The notes beneath the pieces are model-generated. The model was not told the origin of the DNA. It made no database searches and saw only the letters and a list, made by a program, of their open reading frames with translations. From Nitrososphaerota archaeon (GTDB lineage: Archaea; Thermoproteota; Nitrososphaeria; Nitrososphaerales; Nitrosopumilaceae): DNA of 7,112 nt. Positions 1 to 4,790 of this stretch are shown here, piece by piece. Both the position numbers and the translations under genes were made by a program. Location: the NCBI GenBank assembly GCA_030611185.1, contig JAUWQG010000047.1, positions 1 to 7,112 on the forward strand, in the 5' to 3' direction. Every line of letters starts with the position of its first letter. The first letter of the stretch is position 1.

Positions 1-1
1 A

Positions 2-196
2 ACTCAAATTCTTGTTGCAAGCATAAGACATCCTTTACATGTAGTAGATGCAGAAAAAAGTGGTGCAGATGTTGTTACTTTGCCACCTGCAGTTTTGGAT
101 AAAATGCTAAAACATCCTCTAACAGACATAGGTCTTAAAAATTTCCTAGCCGATTGGGAAAAACTCAAATCAGAAAATCCTGATATCAAGGTTTAA
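2..196 (+). CDS. tal: Transaldolase / fructose-6-phosphate aldolase-like protein, C-terminal part
   Basis: Only the last 64 residues are in the window; the gene enters from the left edge in frame 2 and stops at a TAA. The fragment reads TQILVASIRHPLHVVDAEKSG, then GADVVTLPPAVLDKML, then HPLTDIGLKNFLADW. This matches the C-terminal end of the short (about 220 residue) TalC/FSA branch of class I aldolases: the last barrel strands followed by the helix ending in a DW pair. Such enzymes move dihydroxyacetone units between sugar phosphates in the cytoplasm, in the non-oxidative pentose phosphate pathway. The Schiff-base lysine should lie upstream of the window, so catalytic competence cannot be checked. 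It converges on the TGRGTG protein gene. Transaldolase and fructose-6-phosphate aldolase cannot be told apart from this piece. Confidence 0.88.
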   Translation, partial: TQILVASIRHPLHVVDAEKSGADVVTLPPAVLDKMLKHPLTDIGLKNFLADWEKLKSENPDIKV

Positions 197-271
197 CAAT
201 AAAATTAAATTTTAAATTAAAATTTTTCATTAATGGATTTTCTAAAAACAAAAAAAGGAAATTAAAAATTA
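197..271. terminator. AT-rich convergent terminator region
   Basis: This is the gap between two converging genes. On + a T run at 223-227 follows the transaldolase stop. On - the A runs at 244-248 and 250-256 become T runs just after the stop of the small basic protein. Archaeal terminators are often simple T-rich tracts, so this gap probably ends transcription from both sides. The AATTAAATTTTAAATTAAAATT tract at about 202-223 is nearly self-complementary. Confidence 0.5.
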
Positions 272-541
272 CTAAGAACCTGTATTCTTGCTTTTTCTAG
301 AACCTGTTCCTCTACCCGTAACTCTGGTCATACCTTCTGTAGATGGTCTAGCTTTTGGTTCTGGTATATCGCCCAATCTCTTTGAGCCTGTACCTCTTCC
401 TGTGTGGACCAATCTATTTGCAGATTTCTTTTTCTTTTCTGCTTGAACTTTTTTATATTCATCACCGGACCATTTTTTTCCTGAATCATCTACTTCAATA
501 GTTCCAGTACCCCTACCAGTTCTAACTTTGATTTTTCCCAT
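272..541 (-). CDS. Small basic protein with three TGRGTG motifs, function unknown
   Basis: This 89-residue, Lys/Arg-rich protein carries the hexapeptide TGRGTG three times, at residues 8-13, 47-52 and 75-80. The stretches between are hydrophilic (KKWSGDEYKK, EKKKKSANRL, PEPKARPSTEG). It has no signal peptide, membrane segment or cysteine. The three copies use different synonymous codons (Thr as ACT, ACA, ACG; Arg as AGG or AGA), so the peptide rather than the DNA is being kept. I chose the ATG at 541; a TTG four codons upstream at 553 is also open. A TATA-like box sits about 26 bases before the ATG, fitting a leaderless transcript. It lies downstream of corA on the same strand behind a T-rich tract. 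The Gly-Arg and Lys content suggests a nucleic-acid or phosphate-binding role, but that is inference; I do not recognise a characterised family. Confidence 0.75.
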   Translation of the reverse strand: MGKIKVRTGRGTGTIEVDDSGKKWSGDEYKKVQAEKKKKSANRLVHTGRGTGSKRLGDIPEPKARPSTEGMTRVTGRGTGSRKSKNTGS

Positions 542-560
542 GTTTTCATTCAAAACTTCT

Positions 561-573
561 AATATTTAATTAG
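561..573 (-). promoter_or_regulatory. TATA-like box of the TGRGTG gene
   Basis: Read on the minus strand the site is CTAATTAAATATT, centred about 26 bases before the ATG at 541. This is the usual archaeal TATA-to-start distance, so transcription would begin at or next to the ATG. Confidence 0.45.
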
Positions 574-629
574 GTCTGTTTATTACAATTCTAGATAATC
601 TTGAATTTTGGCTTACAGAAATAAAGATC

Positions 630-652
630 AAAAAGCAAAAAAGATGGAAAAA
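630..652 (-). terminator. T-rich terminator after corA
   Basis: On the minus strand three T runs (5, 6 and 5 bases) directly follow the corA stop codon. This fits an archaeal U-tract terminator and argues against obligatory read-through into the TGRGTG gene. Confidence 0.45.
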
Positions 653-653
653 T

Positions 654-1682
654 CTATCCGCTAATCCAACCTAGCTTTTTAAAATATGTAAACATCAAAA
701 CTACAGGTATTGCAGATGCTAGAATTATGATAATGAATGAAGTATAAGGACCTAAAACCATCAAATCTGTATCTGCACCTCCTGGCAAATGGATGTTCAT
801 TCCATAAAATGTGCCTATCACAGTTGCTGGAATTGCCAATGTGAAAATTATAGTCAATACTGCAAGCACTTTGTTTGTTTTTTCAGTGCTTAGCACAAAA
901 TCTGTGTCCTTGTAAATTTCCATAGTTTCTCTTGATTCCTCCAAGGTCTCAATTACCTTATCTATGTGATCAATTACATCATCGAAAAATAGACCCAGTT
1001 CTTCTCCCTTATCTGAGAATCGCTTTACACTAATTGCCATTTCAAGCACAAATCGCTTTAACGGATTTGCTATTCTTCTCAGCTTGTTAATTTCTCTTCT
1101 GAGCAAAGCAATGCTTCTTGCAACAGATTTTGTTTCATCAAAAACTCCATCTTCCATATCATCTAAATTGGCAATGATTCTTCTAGATGTATGTAAAAGG
1201 TCATCTACTAACACATCTATTATCTCATGGAGCAATACTCCTGATGATTTTCCAAGCAGTCGTTCTTTTCTTTGTTGGTCTGAATTTGTTTTACACAAAT
1301 CAACTAGATCTACTAAAGGCTTAAGATCTCCTTGATGAACTGTCACTAGAAAATCTTTTCCTAAAAATATTGAAAGCTGGCTATTTTTTGCTATTCCTAC
1401 CTTTGGTGAAATTGGAGGAAAATGAAGAATTACGAAAAAATGATCATCGTAACTATCTAGTTTTGGAAGTTCAAATTTGGTCATACAGTCCTCTATGTTT
1501 AATGAATTGAAATGATACTTTTTGGCTAGTTCCTCTACATCGGTTCTATCAGGATTCTGCAAATCAATCCATGAGAATCTTTTTCCTTCAACGGTTTCAA
1601 TTTTTCTTTGTATAGAAACCTCTGTGGATTTCTTTCCCGAACGTAATCGACTAGCGATAAAACCTTTTTTCAAGTTGAACAA
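654..1682 (-). CDS. corA: CorA family magnesium/cobalt transport protein
   Basis: This 342-residue protein has the CorA/MIT layout. A soluble N-terminal domain covers about 25-265, ending in the long charged helix before the membrane (about 235-265). The first membrane helix (about 271-292) leads into the signature YGMN at 293-296, and a second helix follows (about 312-334) with a short basic tail (KKLGW). The GMN loop forms the mouth of the pentameric Mg2+ channel in this family, so a role in cytoplasmic membrane Mg2+ (or Co2+/Ni2+) uptake is well supported; the preferred ion is not. Length is normal. No ATG exists near the N-terminus and an in-frame TAA immediately precedes the TTG at 1682, so a TTG start is required. 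The second TTG at 1673 (giving 339 residues) lies about 28 bases after a TATA-like box and may be the real start. No frameshift is seen. Confidence 0.93.
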   Translation of the reverse strand: MFNLKKGFIASRLRSGKKSTEVSIQRKIETVEGKRFSWIDLQNPDRTDVEELAKKYHFNSLNIEDCMTKFELPKLDSYDDHFFVILHFPPISPKVGIAKNSQLSIFLGKDFLVTVHQGDLKPLVDLVDLCKTNSDQQRKERLLGKSSGVLLHEIIDVLVDDLLHTSRRIIANLDDMEDGVFDETKSVARSIALLRREINKLRRIANPLKRFVLEMAISVKRFSDKGEELGLFFDDVIDHIDKVIETLEESRETMEIYKDTDFVLSTEKTNKVLAVLTIIFTLAIPATVIGTFYGMNIHLPGGADTDLMVLGPYTSFIIIILASAIPVVLMFTYFKKLGWISG

Positions 1683-1696
1683 TTATTTTATACAAC

Positions 1697-1706
1697 AAAT
1701 TTAAAG
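1697..1706 (-). promoter_or_regulatory. TATA-like box of corA
   Basis: Minus-strand CTTTAAATTT, centred about 19 bases before the TTG at 1682 and about 28 before the TTG at 1673. The usual spacing favours the second TTG as a leaderless start. Confidence 0.4.
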
Positions 1707-1746
1707 CGATCGCTAGGATTGGCAAAAATTTTTCTTTAAATTAGAA

Positions 1747-1827
1747 CTAATGCCAAGGCATAAGATACATTGCGCCATAATAGGTAAGACCAATTGCTAT
1801 TGCCATGCCTACCCACCAAAATCTCAT
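1747..1827 (-). CDS. 26-residue single-span membrane microprotein
   Basis: An ATG at 1827 opens a 26-codon frame ending in TAG at 1747. The peptide starts MRFWWVG, continues MAIAIGLTYYGAMYL and ends MPWH. Nearly all of it is hydrophobic or aromatic, with one Arg at the N-terminus and a single His at the C-terminus, as expected of one membrane helix with the N-terminus inside. Support for a real gene is a TATA-like box (GATTTATTATC on the minus strand) centred 27 bases before the ATG, in a gap with no other gene. Archaeal respiratory and ammonia-oxidation complexes contain tiny one-helix subunits, so an accessory subunit of a membrane complex is possible; this is inference. It is not an obvious corA leader, because a separate TATA-like box precedes corA. 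Confidence 0.6.
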   Translation of the reverse strand: MRFWWVGMAIAIGLTYYGAMYLMPWH

Positions 1828-1848
1828 ACCTAGAAACTAACTTGGTTG

Positions 1849-1859
1849 ATAATAAATCT
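1849..1859 (-). promoter_or_regulatory. TATA-like box of the 26-residue microprotein gene
   Basis: Minus-strand GATTTATTATC, centred 27 bases before the ATG at 1827, the canonical archaeal spacing for a leaderless transcript. Confidence 0.45.
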
Positions 1860-1925
1860 ACAGGCTAATTTCCATCATTATTAAAATCAAAGATTATTAC
1901 TGGATGAAGAATTTTGGATTTTCGT

Positions 1926-1998
1926 GGCCCTCGTAGTACAGTGGTTAGTATAGAGGATTGTGGATCCTCGGACAGGAGTTCGATTCCCCTCGAGGGCC
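1926..1998 (+). tRNA. tRNA-His (GTG anticodon)
   Basis: A full cloverleaf can be drawn. The 7-bp acceptor stem GCCCTCG/CGAGGGC (1927-1933 with 1991-1997) is perfect. The D arm is GTAC/GTAT with an 8-base loop containing GG. The anticodon stem GAGGA/TCCTC (1953-1957 with 1965-1969) is perfect around loop TTGTGGA, giving anticodon GTG at 1960-1962. The T loop is TTCGATT. A G at 1926 faces C73 at 1998, the extra G-1:C73 pair that histidyl-tRNA synthetase requires; here G-1 is encoded. CCA is not encoded. No intron is seen. The T stem (1974-1978 with 1986-1990) carries an A-C mismatch at the second pair from the loop (1977 with 1987). Confidence 0.96.
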
Positions 1999-2014
1999 CT
2001 CCTAAATTTAAAAA

Positions 2015-2021
2015 TTTTTTT
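2015..2021 (+). terminator. T-run terminator after tRNA-His
   Basis: Seven T residues, 17 bases after the mature tRNA end, match a simple archaeal U-tract terminator. This separates the tRNA from the receiver gene, which has its own TATA-like box further on. Confidence 0.55.
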
Positions 2022-2057
2022 ATCCAAAAAAAAAATGTACAAAATGAACAAACGTTT

Positions 2058-2067
2058 TACTATATAC
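2058..2067 (+). promoter_or_regulatory. TATA-like box of the receiver-domain gene
   Basis: TTTTACTATATACG contains TATATA at 2061-2066, centred about 25 bases before the ATG at 2088. This fits a leaderless or nearly leaderless transcript. Confidence 0.5.
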
Positions 2068-2087
2068 GAATACTAGTTTTTGAAATT

Positions 2088-2444
2088 ATGAAAGTTCTTC
2101 TTGTAGATGATAATCCTGACATTACAGATCTTCTTTCAAAATTTCTCAAGGCCAAAGGCTATGACAATGTAGTGACTAATGATCCACGAGATGGCCTAAA
2201 TCGTATTAAAAATGAAAAGTATGATGTGATTTTCTTAGATATTCATATGCCTGAATTTAGCGGATTAGATATTATCCAATCCTTAGAAACTGAAAAAATT
2301 CTAAAAGACCAAAAAATTGTAATTTTTTCTGCTCATAACTTTACTTCTAGTGAAATTAAGGAATTGTTGATGAAGGACGGTATTGAGGCTTGTTTGAAAA
2401 AACCTATTCAACTTAACGAATTATTGACTGTAATGGTAAAATGA
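2088..2444 (+). CDS. Stand-alone response regulator receiver protein (CheY-like)
   Basis: This 118-residue single-domain protein has all the receiver landmarks: the acidic pair D7-D8 in VLLVDDNPD, phospho-acceptor D51 in DVIFLDIHMPEFSG, a conserved Ser at 81 (IFSAH) and the KKP motif with lysine at 105. It should accept phosphate from a histidine kinase and pass on the signal by protein contact, as no DNA-binding or enzymatic output domain follows. The ATG at 2088 is chosen because the domain begins there with MKVLLVDD; the open frame runs further upstream but through the tRNA-His gene. No cognate kinase is in the window. It could act in a phosphorelay or bind another regulator; the partner cannot be told. 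Four genes in a row on + (tRNA, this, zinc ribbon, hsp20) are separated by gaps of about 100-190 bases, so co-transcription is unlikely. Confidence 0.93.
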   Translation: MKVLLVDDNPDITDLLSKFLKAKGYDNVVTNDPRDGLNRIKNEKYDVIFLDIHMPEFSGLDIIQSLETEKILKDQKIVIFSAHNFTSSEIKELLMKDGIEACLKKPIQLNELLTVMVK

Positions 2445-2511
2445 GAATAATCTATTCTTGTTAAAAATTAATAAAATTCGTCAGACCTACTTTGGGAAAT
2501 TTAAACACTAT

Positions 2512-2539
2512 CCTATGTAACAAAATTATCTTACACAGG
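2512..2539 (+). repeat. Imperfect inverted repeat upstream of the zinc-ribbon gene
   Basis: CCTATGTAA (2512-2520) and TTACACAGG (2531-2539) pair over nine positions with one A-C mismatch and a 10-base loop. TTACAC recurs at 2564-2569. It lies in the 187-base gap between the receiver and zinc-ribbon genes, downstream of an AATTTAAA box near 2498-2505, so it could be a regulator site or an RNA hairpin. Otherwise I see nothing in this gap. Confidence 0.3.
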
Positions 2540-2631
2540 AAAAAATAGGTGAGAATTATAAAGTTACACGTTAAAAAATTCTATTACAAAAGATCTGCCT
2601 TAAGTAATAATCTATTATATTATTATTTATC

Positions 2632-2829
2632 ATGATGATTGAAGAACAGATAAACTTGACGAAATTATTACAACAAGCAAAGGACATAGGGCTAATTGAT
2701 TCAAATTTGACAATAATATGTGTAAATTGTAAGGCTATTTTCCCAAAAGAATATGGTACTTGTCCTCAATGTCAAACTGATCATTCATTTGACACCACAA
2801 ATTTTAACATCACTGTGAATTGGGAATAA
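2632..2829 (+). CDS. Small zinc-ribbon protein, function unknown
   Basis: The 65-residue protein carries two CxxC knuckles, C30-VN-C33 and C44-PQ-C47, ten residues apart, the spacing of a zinc-ribbon fold. The N-terminal part (1-22) is a predicted helix (EEQINLTKLLQQAKDIG), and the C-terminal tail (DTTNFNITVNWE) could form a strand. It has no membrane segment. Two consecutive ATG codons (2632 and 2635) make the start uncertain by one residue. Such small ribbons in archaea often serve as accessory factors in transcription, translation or enzyme complexes by protein or nucleic-acid contact, but nothing here assigns a role. The promoter is not clear: AT-rich sequence at 2600-2630 offers several poor TATA candidates. 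It is probably transcribed alone. Confidence 0.78.
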   Translation: MMIEEQINLTKLLQQAKDIGLIDSNLTIICVNCKAIFPKEYGTCPQCQTDHSFDTTNFNITVNWE

Positions 2830-2875
2830 GATACTTTAGGGTTATACCAATTACTTCTAAAATTTAAAAAAATAC

Positions 2876-2888
2876 CCAAATTATTTGG
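2876..2888. promoter_or_regulatory. Perfect palindrome next to the hsp20 TATA-like box
   Basis: CCAAAT-T-ATTTGG is a perfect 6+1+6 inverted repeat ending two bases before the TATA-like sequence TCTATAAATT (2891-2900). It covers the position where TFB contacts the BRE. A regulator bound here could control hsp20. No known heat-shock regulator site is recognised. Confidence 0.4.
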
Positions 2889-2890
2889 AA

Positions 2891-2900
2891 TCTATAAATT
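2891..2900 (+). promoter_or_regulatory. TATA-like box of hsp20
   Basis: TCTATAAATT is the best TATA match in the gap, about 59 bases before the ATG at 2955, giving a leader of roughly 30 bases. A weaker alternative, CTTTAAGTA at 2925-2933, is at leaderless distance. Confidence 0.4.
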
Positions 2901-2954
2901 TCAAAATAGAGAAACATGTTTCTGCTTTAAGTATTGCATAAAGAAGATGACATT

Positions 2955-3444
2955 ATGGCAAAATCAACACCTAAAAAGAAAGGCTCTGAAATTACTCCTT
3001 CTTGGACATCAAGCTGGATGGATATTGACAAATCTTTAGATAATCTTCGAAGAGATATGGAAAAAACATTTTCATCATTCCCCTCGATTCAATTCCCAAC
3101 AATGTCTAAAATTTCTCAAACATCATGTGATGTAATTGATGAAGGAACACAATTTCGCGTGAAAATGGATATACCGGGAGTAAAAAAGAACGAAATTAAA
3201 CTAAATGTTACAAATAACTCCCTTGAGGTATCAGCAGAACACAAAGAAGAATCTGAGGAAAAGAAAAAAAAACTATCTTAAAAAAGAGAGAAACCAAATG
3301 TCATTTTATAGGACGTTACCTTTATCAGAAAATGTAGTTTCAGCAAAAGTAAAGGCAAAATTGAGCGATGGAGTCCTAGAAATTACTCTCCCAAAGTCAA
3401 AACCAACTTCTGTTTCAAAGAAAAAATCCATTCAGATTCAATAA
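2955..3444 (+). pseudogene. hsp20: Hsp20 small heat shock protein, frame broken by one extra base
   Basis: Two frames together encode one small heat shock protein (alpha-crystallin family), an ATP-independent holdase that keeps unfolding proteins soluble in the cytoplasm. The first frame starts at the ATG at 2955 and supplies a hydrophilic N-terminus (1-55) and the first alpha-crystallin strands (FRVKMDIPGVKKNEIKL). It then reads through nine A residues (3264-3272) to a premature TAA at 3279-3281, giving 108 residues. Removing one A continues as KKKNYLKKERNQMSFYRTLPL, then the family signature DGVLEITLPK and the C-terminal I-x-I motif (IQI) needed for oligomer contacts. The restored product is 162 residues, a normal length with no residues missing. 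The second frame has no credible start of its own. Sequencing error, recent mutation and slippage on the A run are all possible. Confidence 0.85.
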
Positions 3445-3448
3445 CCTA

Positions 3449-3462
3449 TTTTCTTATTTTTT
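3449..3462 (+). terminator. T-rich terminator after hsp20
   Basis: ATTTTCTTATTTTTT follows the hsp20 stop within a few bases, fitting a simple archaeal U-tract terminator. Confidence 0.45.
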
Positions 3463-3496
3463 AAAAATTTGTAGTGTGAAATGAACAACTATTTTA

Positions 3497-3508
3497 ATAA
3501 ATTATACC
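3497..3508 (+). promoter_or_regulatory. TATA-like box of the cysteine-rich microprotein gene
   Basis: ATAAATTATACC is centred 27-29 bases before the ATG at 3531, the expected archaeal spacing for a leaderless start. Confidence 0.45.
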
Positions 3509-3530
3509 GATATGAATTTCTTATACGAGT

Positions 3531-3623
3531 ATGAAATATGGGTGTTGCAAGGAGTGTTCATGTGTTTCTCCGAAAATAAGAGATCCTGGGTGCCCATGTA
3601 AGAACCATGAACAATATGAATAA
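3531..3623 (+). CDS. 30-residue cysteine-rich microprotein, likely metal-binding
   Basis: The ATG at 3531 opens a 30-codon frame closed by TAA. The peptide begins MKYGCCKECSCVSPK and ends GCPCKNHEQYE. It has six cysteines (5, 6, 9, 11, 21, 23) in CCxxCxC and CxC patterns plus His26, about a fifth of the protein, which is improbable by chance in AT-rich DNA. The metal-binding look (Zn2+, Cu+ or an iron-sulfur cluster) is inferred from the spacing. A TATA-like box lies 27 bases upstream, between the hsp20 terminator and this ATG, so it probably has its own promoter. An in-frame TGA at 3513-3515 rules out a much longer version. It ends six bases before the stop of the convergent hypothetical gene. 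No family is recognised. Confidence 0.68.
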   Translation: MKYGCCKECSCVSPKIRDPGCPCKNHEQYE

Positions 3624-3629
3624 TATAAT

Positions 3630-3986
3630 TTAAAAAATACCATATTTGCTTGATTCCATTTCTTCTTTGATGGCAAGCTTGAATCGATGTTCTTTGTTCT
3701 CCATATTATTTGCAATCCATGTGAGAAATTTTTTCTCAATGCCTTTTCCCTTTAGATTATTAAAATCAGAACCCATTTGTTCAGCCAATTTTTCAACTAA
3801 TGATCTATTTACGCTCACAACAAAAAAATGCCAACCAAAAGCAAATTCAGAATCTGTCATCACAAAATCCTCATTACCATGAACCATTTCTTCTAGAAGT
3901 GATAGTTTGTGAGATATTGCTTTACTAGTTTTATCGTAATCTACGGCTGAAACATTGATGTTTATTCTATCATCCATGTCTATCAT
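3630..3986 (-). CDS. Hypothetical protein, about 118 residues
   Basis: The frame encodes a soluble, mixed-charge protein with no cysteine pairs, signal peptide or membrane helix. The N-terminal strand (DDRININVSAVDYDK) is followed by a helix (TSKAISHKLSLLEEMVHG). Then comes an aromatic core (FAFGWHFFVVSVNRSL) and a basic helical end (KGIEKKFLTWIANNMENKEHRFKLAIKEEME). I do not recognise the family. The start is uncertain: ATG at 3986 (118 residues, chosen as the longest ATG form), ATG at 3977 (115 residues) or TTG at 3998. A TATA-like AAAATAAAA/TTTTATTTT stretch at about 3997-4005 is at the right distance for the ATG at 3977. It follows the methyltransferase gene by about 29 bases on the same strand and may be co-transcribed with it; a role linked to that enzyme is only a guess. 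Confidence 0.72.
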   Translation of the reverse strand: MIDMDDRININVSAVDYDKTSKAISHKLSLLEEMVHGNEDFVMTDSEFAFGWHFFVVSVNRSLVEKLAEQMGSDFNNLKGKGIEKKFLTWIANNMENKEHRFKLAIKEEMESSKYGIF

Positions 3987-4015
3987 GCAGTTATACAAAA
4001 TAAAAGGATTAATGA

Positions 4016-4759
4016 CTATTCTTTCAAAAGATGTTCAAAATCAATGTCAAAATGCATTTTCATAATATTGATATACGTTTTAATGGATTCTGGGATCTCT
4101 TCTCTACAGGCAACTCCTAAATTTTTCGCATTAATCCAAATTACAAGTGTTTGAATTATTGTAAGAAATCTGTCGTTTTTTACATCTGGATTTCCAATCG
4201 CTTTTGTGTATCTCTCTGCAAATTCCCATGCGGTTACAAAATCAACACATTTGACTCCAAAGACTGCTAATAACTGCTCTTGTAAGGAACGTGCTTTCTT
4301 GAAAGGGGCGACATTGATAATGTATGGGAAATTAACTTTTTCCGGAAGACAATTAGGCAATGGTCCCCAAATTGTAATAATCCTAGTTCCAGGTTTCAAT
4401 TCTTCAAATTTTTTCATCATATTTTTTAGGATTTTCTCATCTGTGAACCAAAATAAAATCACAGTGGCATCAGAAAAATCTGAATTTTTTATATCATCAC
4501 AAAAAAAATCACCTGAAAATTTTTTAGCTTGATTTATTTTTTGACTATTATTATCAATTCCAATTCCTTTCTTAACGTGAAATTCATCTATTGCAATCTT
4601 TACTCCTTTTCCATCCCCACATCCAAGATGATAAAAAACATCATTTCCCCCCAAATCAACAAAACTGAAAATTTCCCTAAATGATTTGTCAGATAGCTGA
4701 ACCTCCTCACCACTAACAATATTTTGAGGAAGAGATGCTAAATAATCTTCAATTTTCAT
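4016..4759 (-). CDS. Class I SAM-dependent methyltransferase with C-terminal helical extension
   Basis: Residues about 35-135 hold a Rossmann-type methyltransferase core. Motif I is FYHLGCGDGKG (42-52), the acidic end of strand 2 is GIGID (65-69), a DD pair stands at 88-89 (motif III area), followed by SDATVILFWFTDEKIL (96-111) and LKPGTRIITIWGPLP (121-135). The arrangement resembles the archaeal DOT1-like lysine methyltransferase group (aKMT type, about 160 residues), where the same strand reads like EATVVTMF and ELKPGTRVVS. Protein lysine methylation in the cytoplasm is thus one candidate, not proven. Residues about 155-247 form an extra, mostly helical domain unlike anything I recognise (TAWEFAERYTKAIG, IIQTLVIWINAKNLG). 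The ATG at 4759 has a TATA-like box 27 bases upstream, inside the end of the UPF0147 gene. Confidence 0.82.
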   Translation of the reverse strand: MKIEDYLASLPQNIVSGEEVQLSDKSFREIFSFVDLGGNDVFYHLGCGDGKGVKIAIDEFHVKKGIGIDNNSQKINQAKKFSGDFFCDDIKNSDFSDATVILFWFTDEKILKNMMKKFEELKPGTRIITIWGPLPNCLPEKVNFPYIINVAPFKKARSLQEQLLAVFGVKCVDFVTAWEFAERYTKAIGNPDVKNDRFLTIIQTLVIWINAKNLGVACREEIPESIKTYINIMKMHFDIDFEHLLKE

Positions 4760-4780
4760 TAGTAAAATTAAGCTAATTGG

Positions 4781-4790
4781 GAATTTATTC
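4781..4790 (-). promoter_or_regulatory. TATA-like box of the methyltransferase gene
   Basis: Minus-strand GAATAAATTC is centred about 27 bases before the ATG at 4759. It overlaps the last codon and stop of the UPF0147 gene, so the methyltransferase may be transcribed separately. Confidence 0.45.

Noticed and set aside
4..189. 61-codon minus-strand open frame antisense to the transaldolase
   Set aside because: The plus frame matches the transaldolase C-terminus well, so this is a shadow.
1914..2087. 58-codon N-terminal extension of the receiver protein
   Set aside because: It reads through the tRNA-His gene and its T-run terminator; the receiver domain starts exactly at the ATG at 2088 behind a TATA-like box.
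2549..2635. 28-residue basic frame starting at GTG and overlapping the zinc-ribbon ATG
   Set aside because: No TATA-like box at the right distance, GTG start, and a composition expected of AT-rich noncoding DNA.
3205..3444. Independent gene starting inside the second hsp20 frame
   Set aside because: Its first part is an out-of-frame reading of the hsp20 coding region, and only the part after the A run resembles Hsp20; it is the C-terminal half of the same gene.
3521..3739. 72-codon minus-strand open frame
   Set aside because: It lies antisense to the cysteine-rich microprotein and overlaps the hypothetical gene in another frame; its start is non-ATG-supported and its sequence is not protein-like.
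4206..4532. 108-codon plus-strand open frame
   Set aside because: It is antisense to the methyltransferase, whose SAM-binding motifs are clear on the minus strand.
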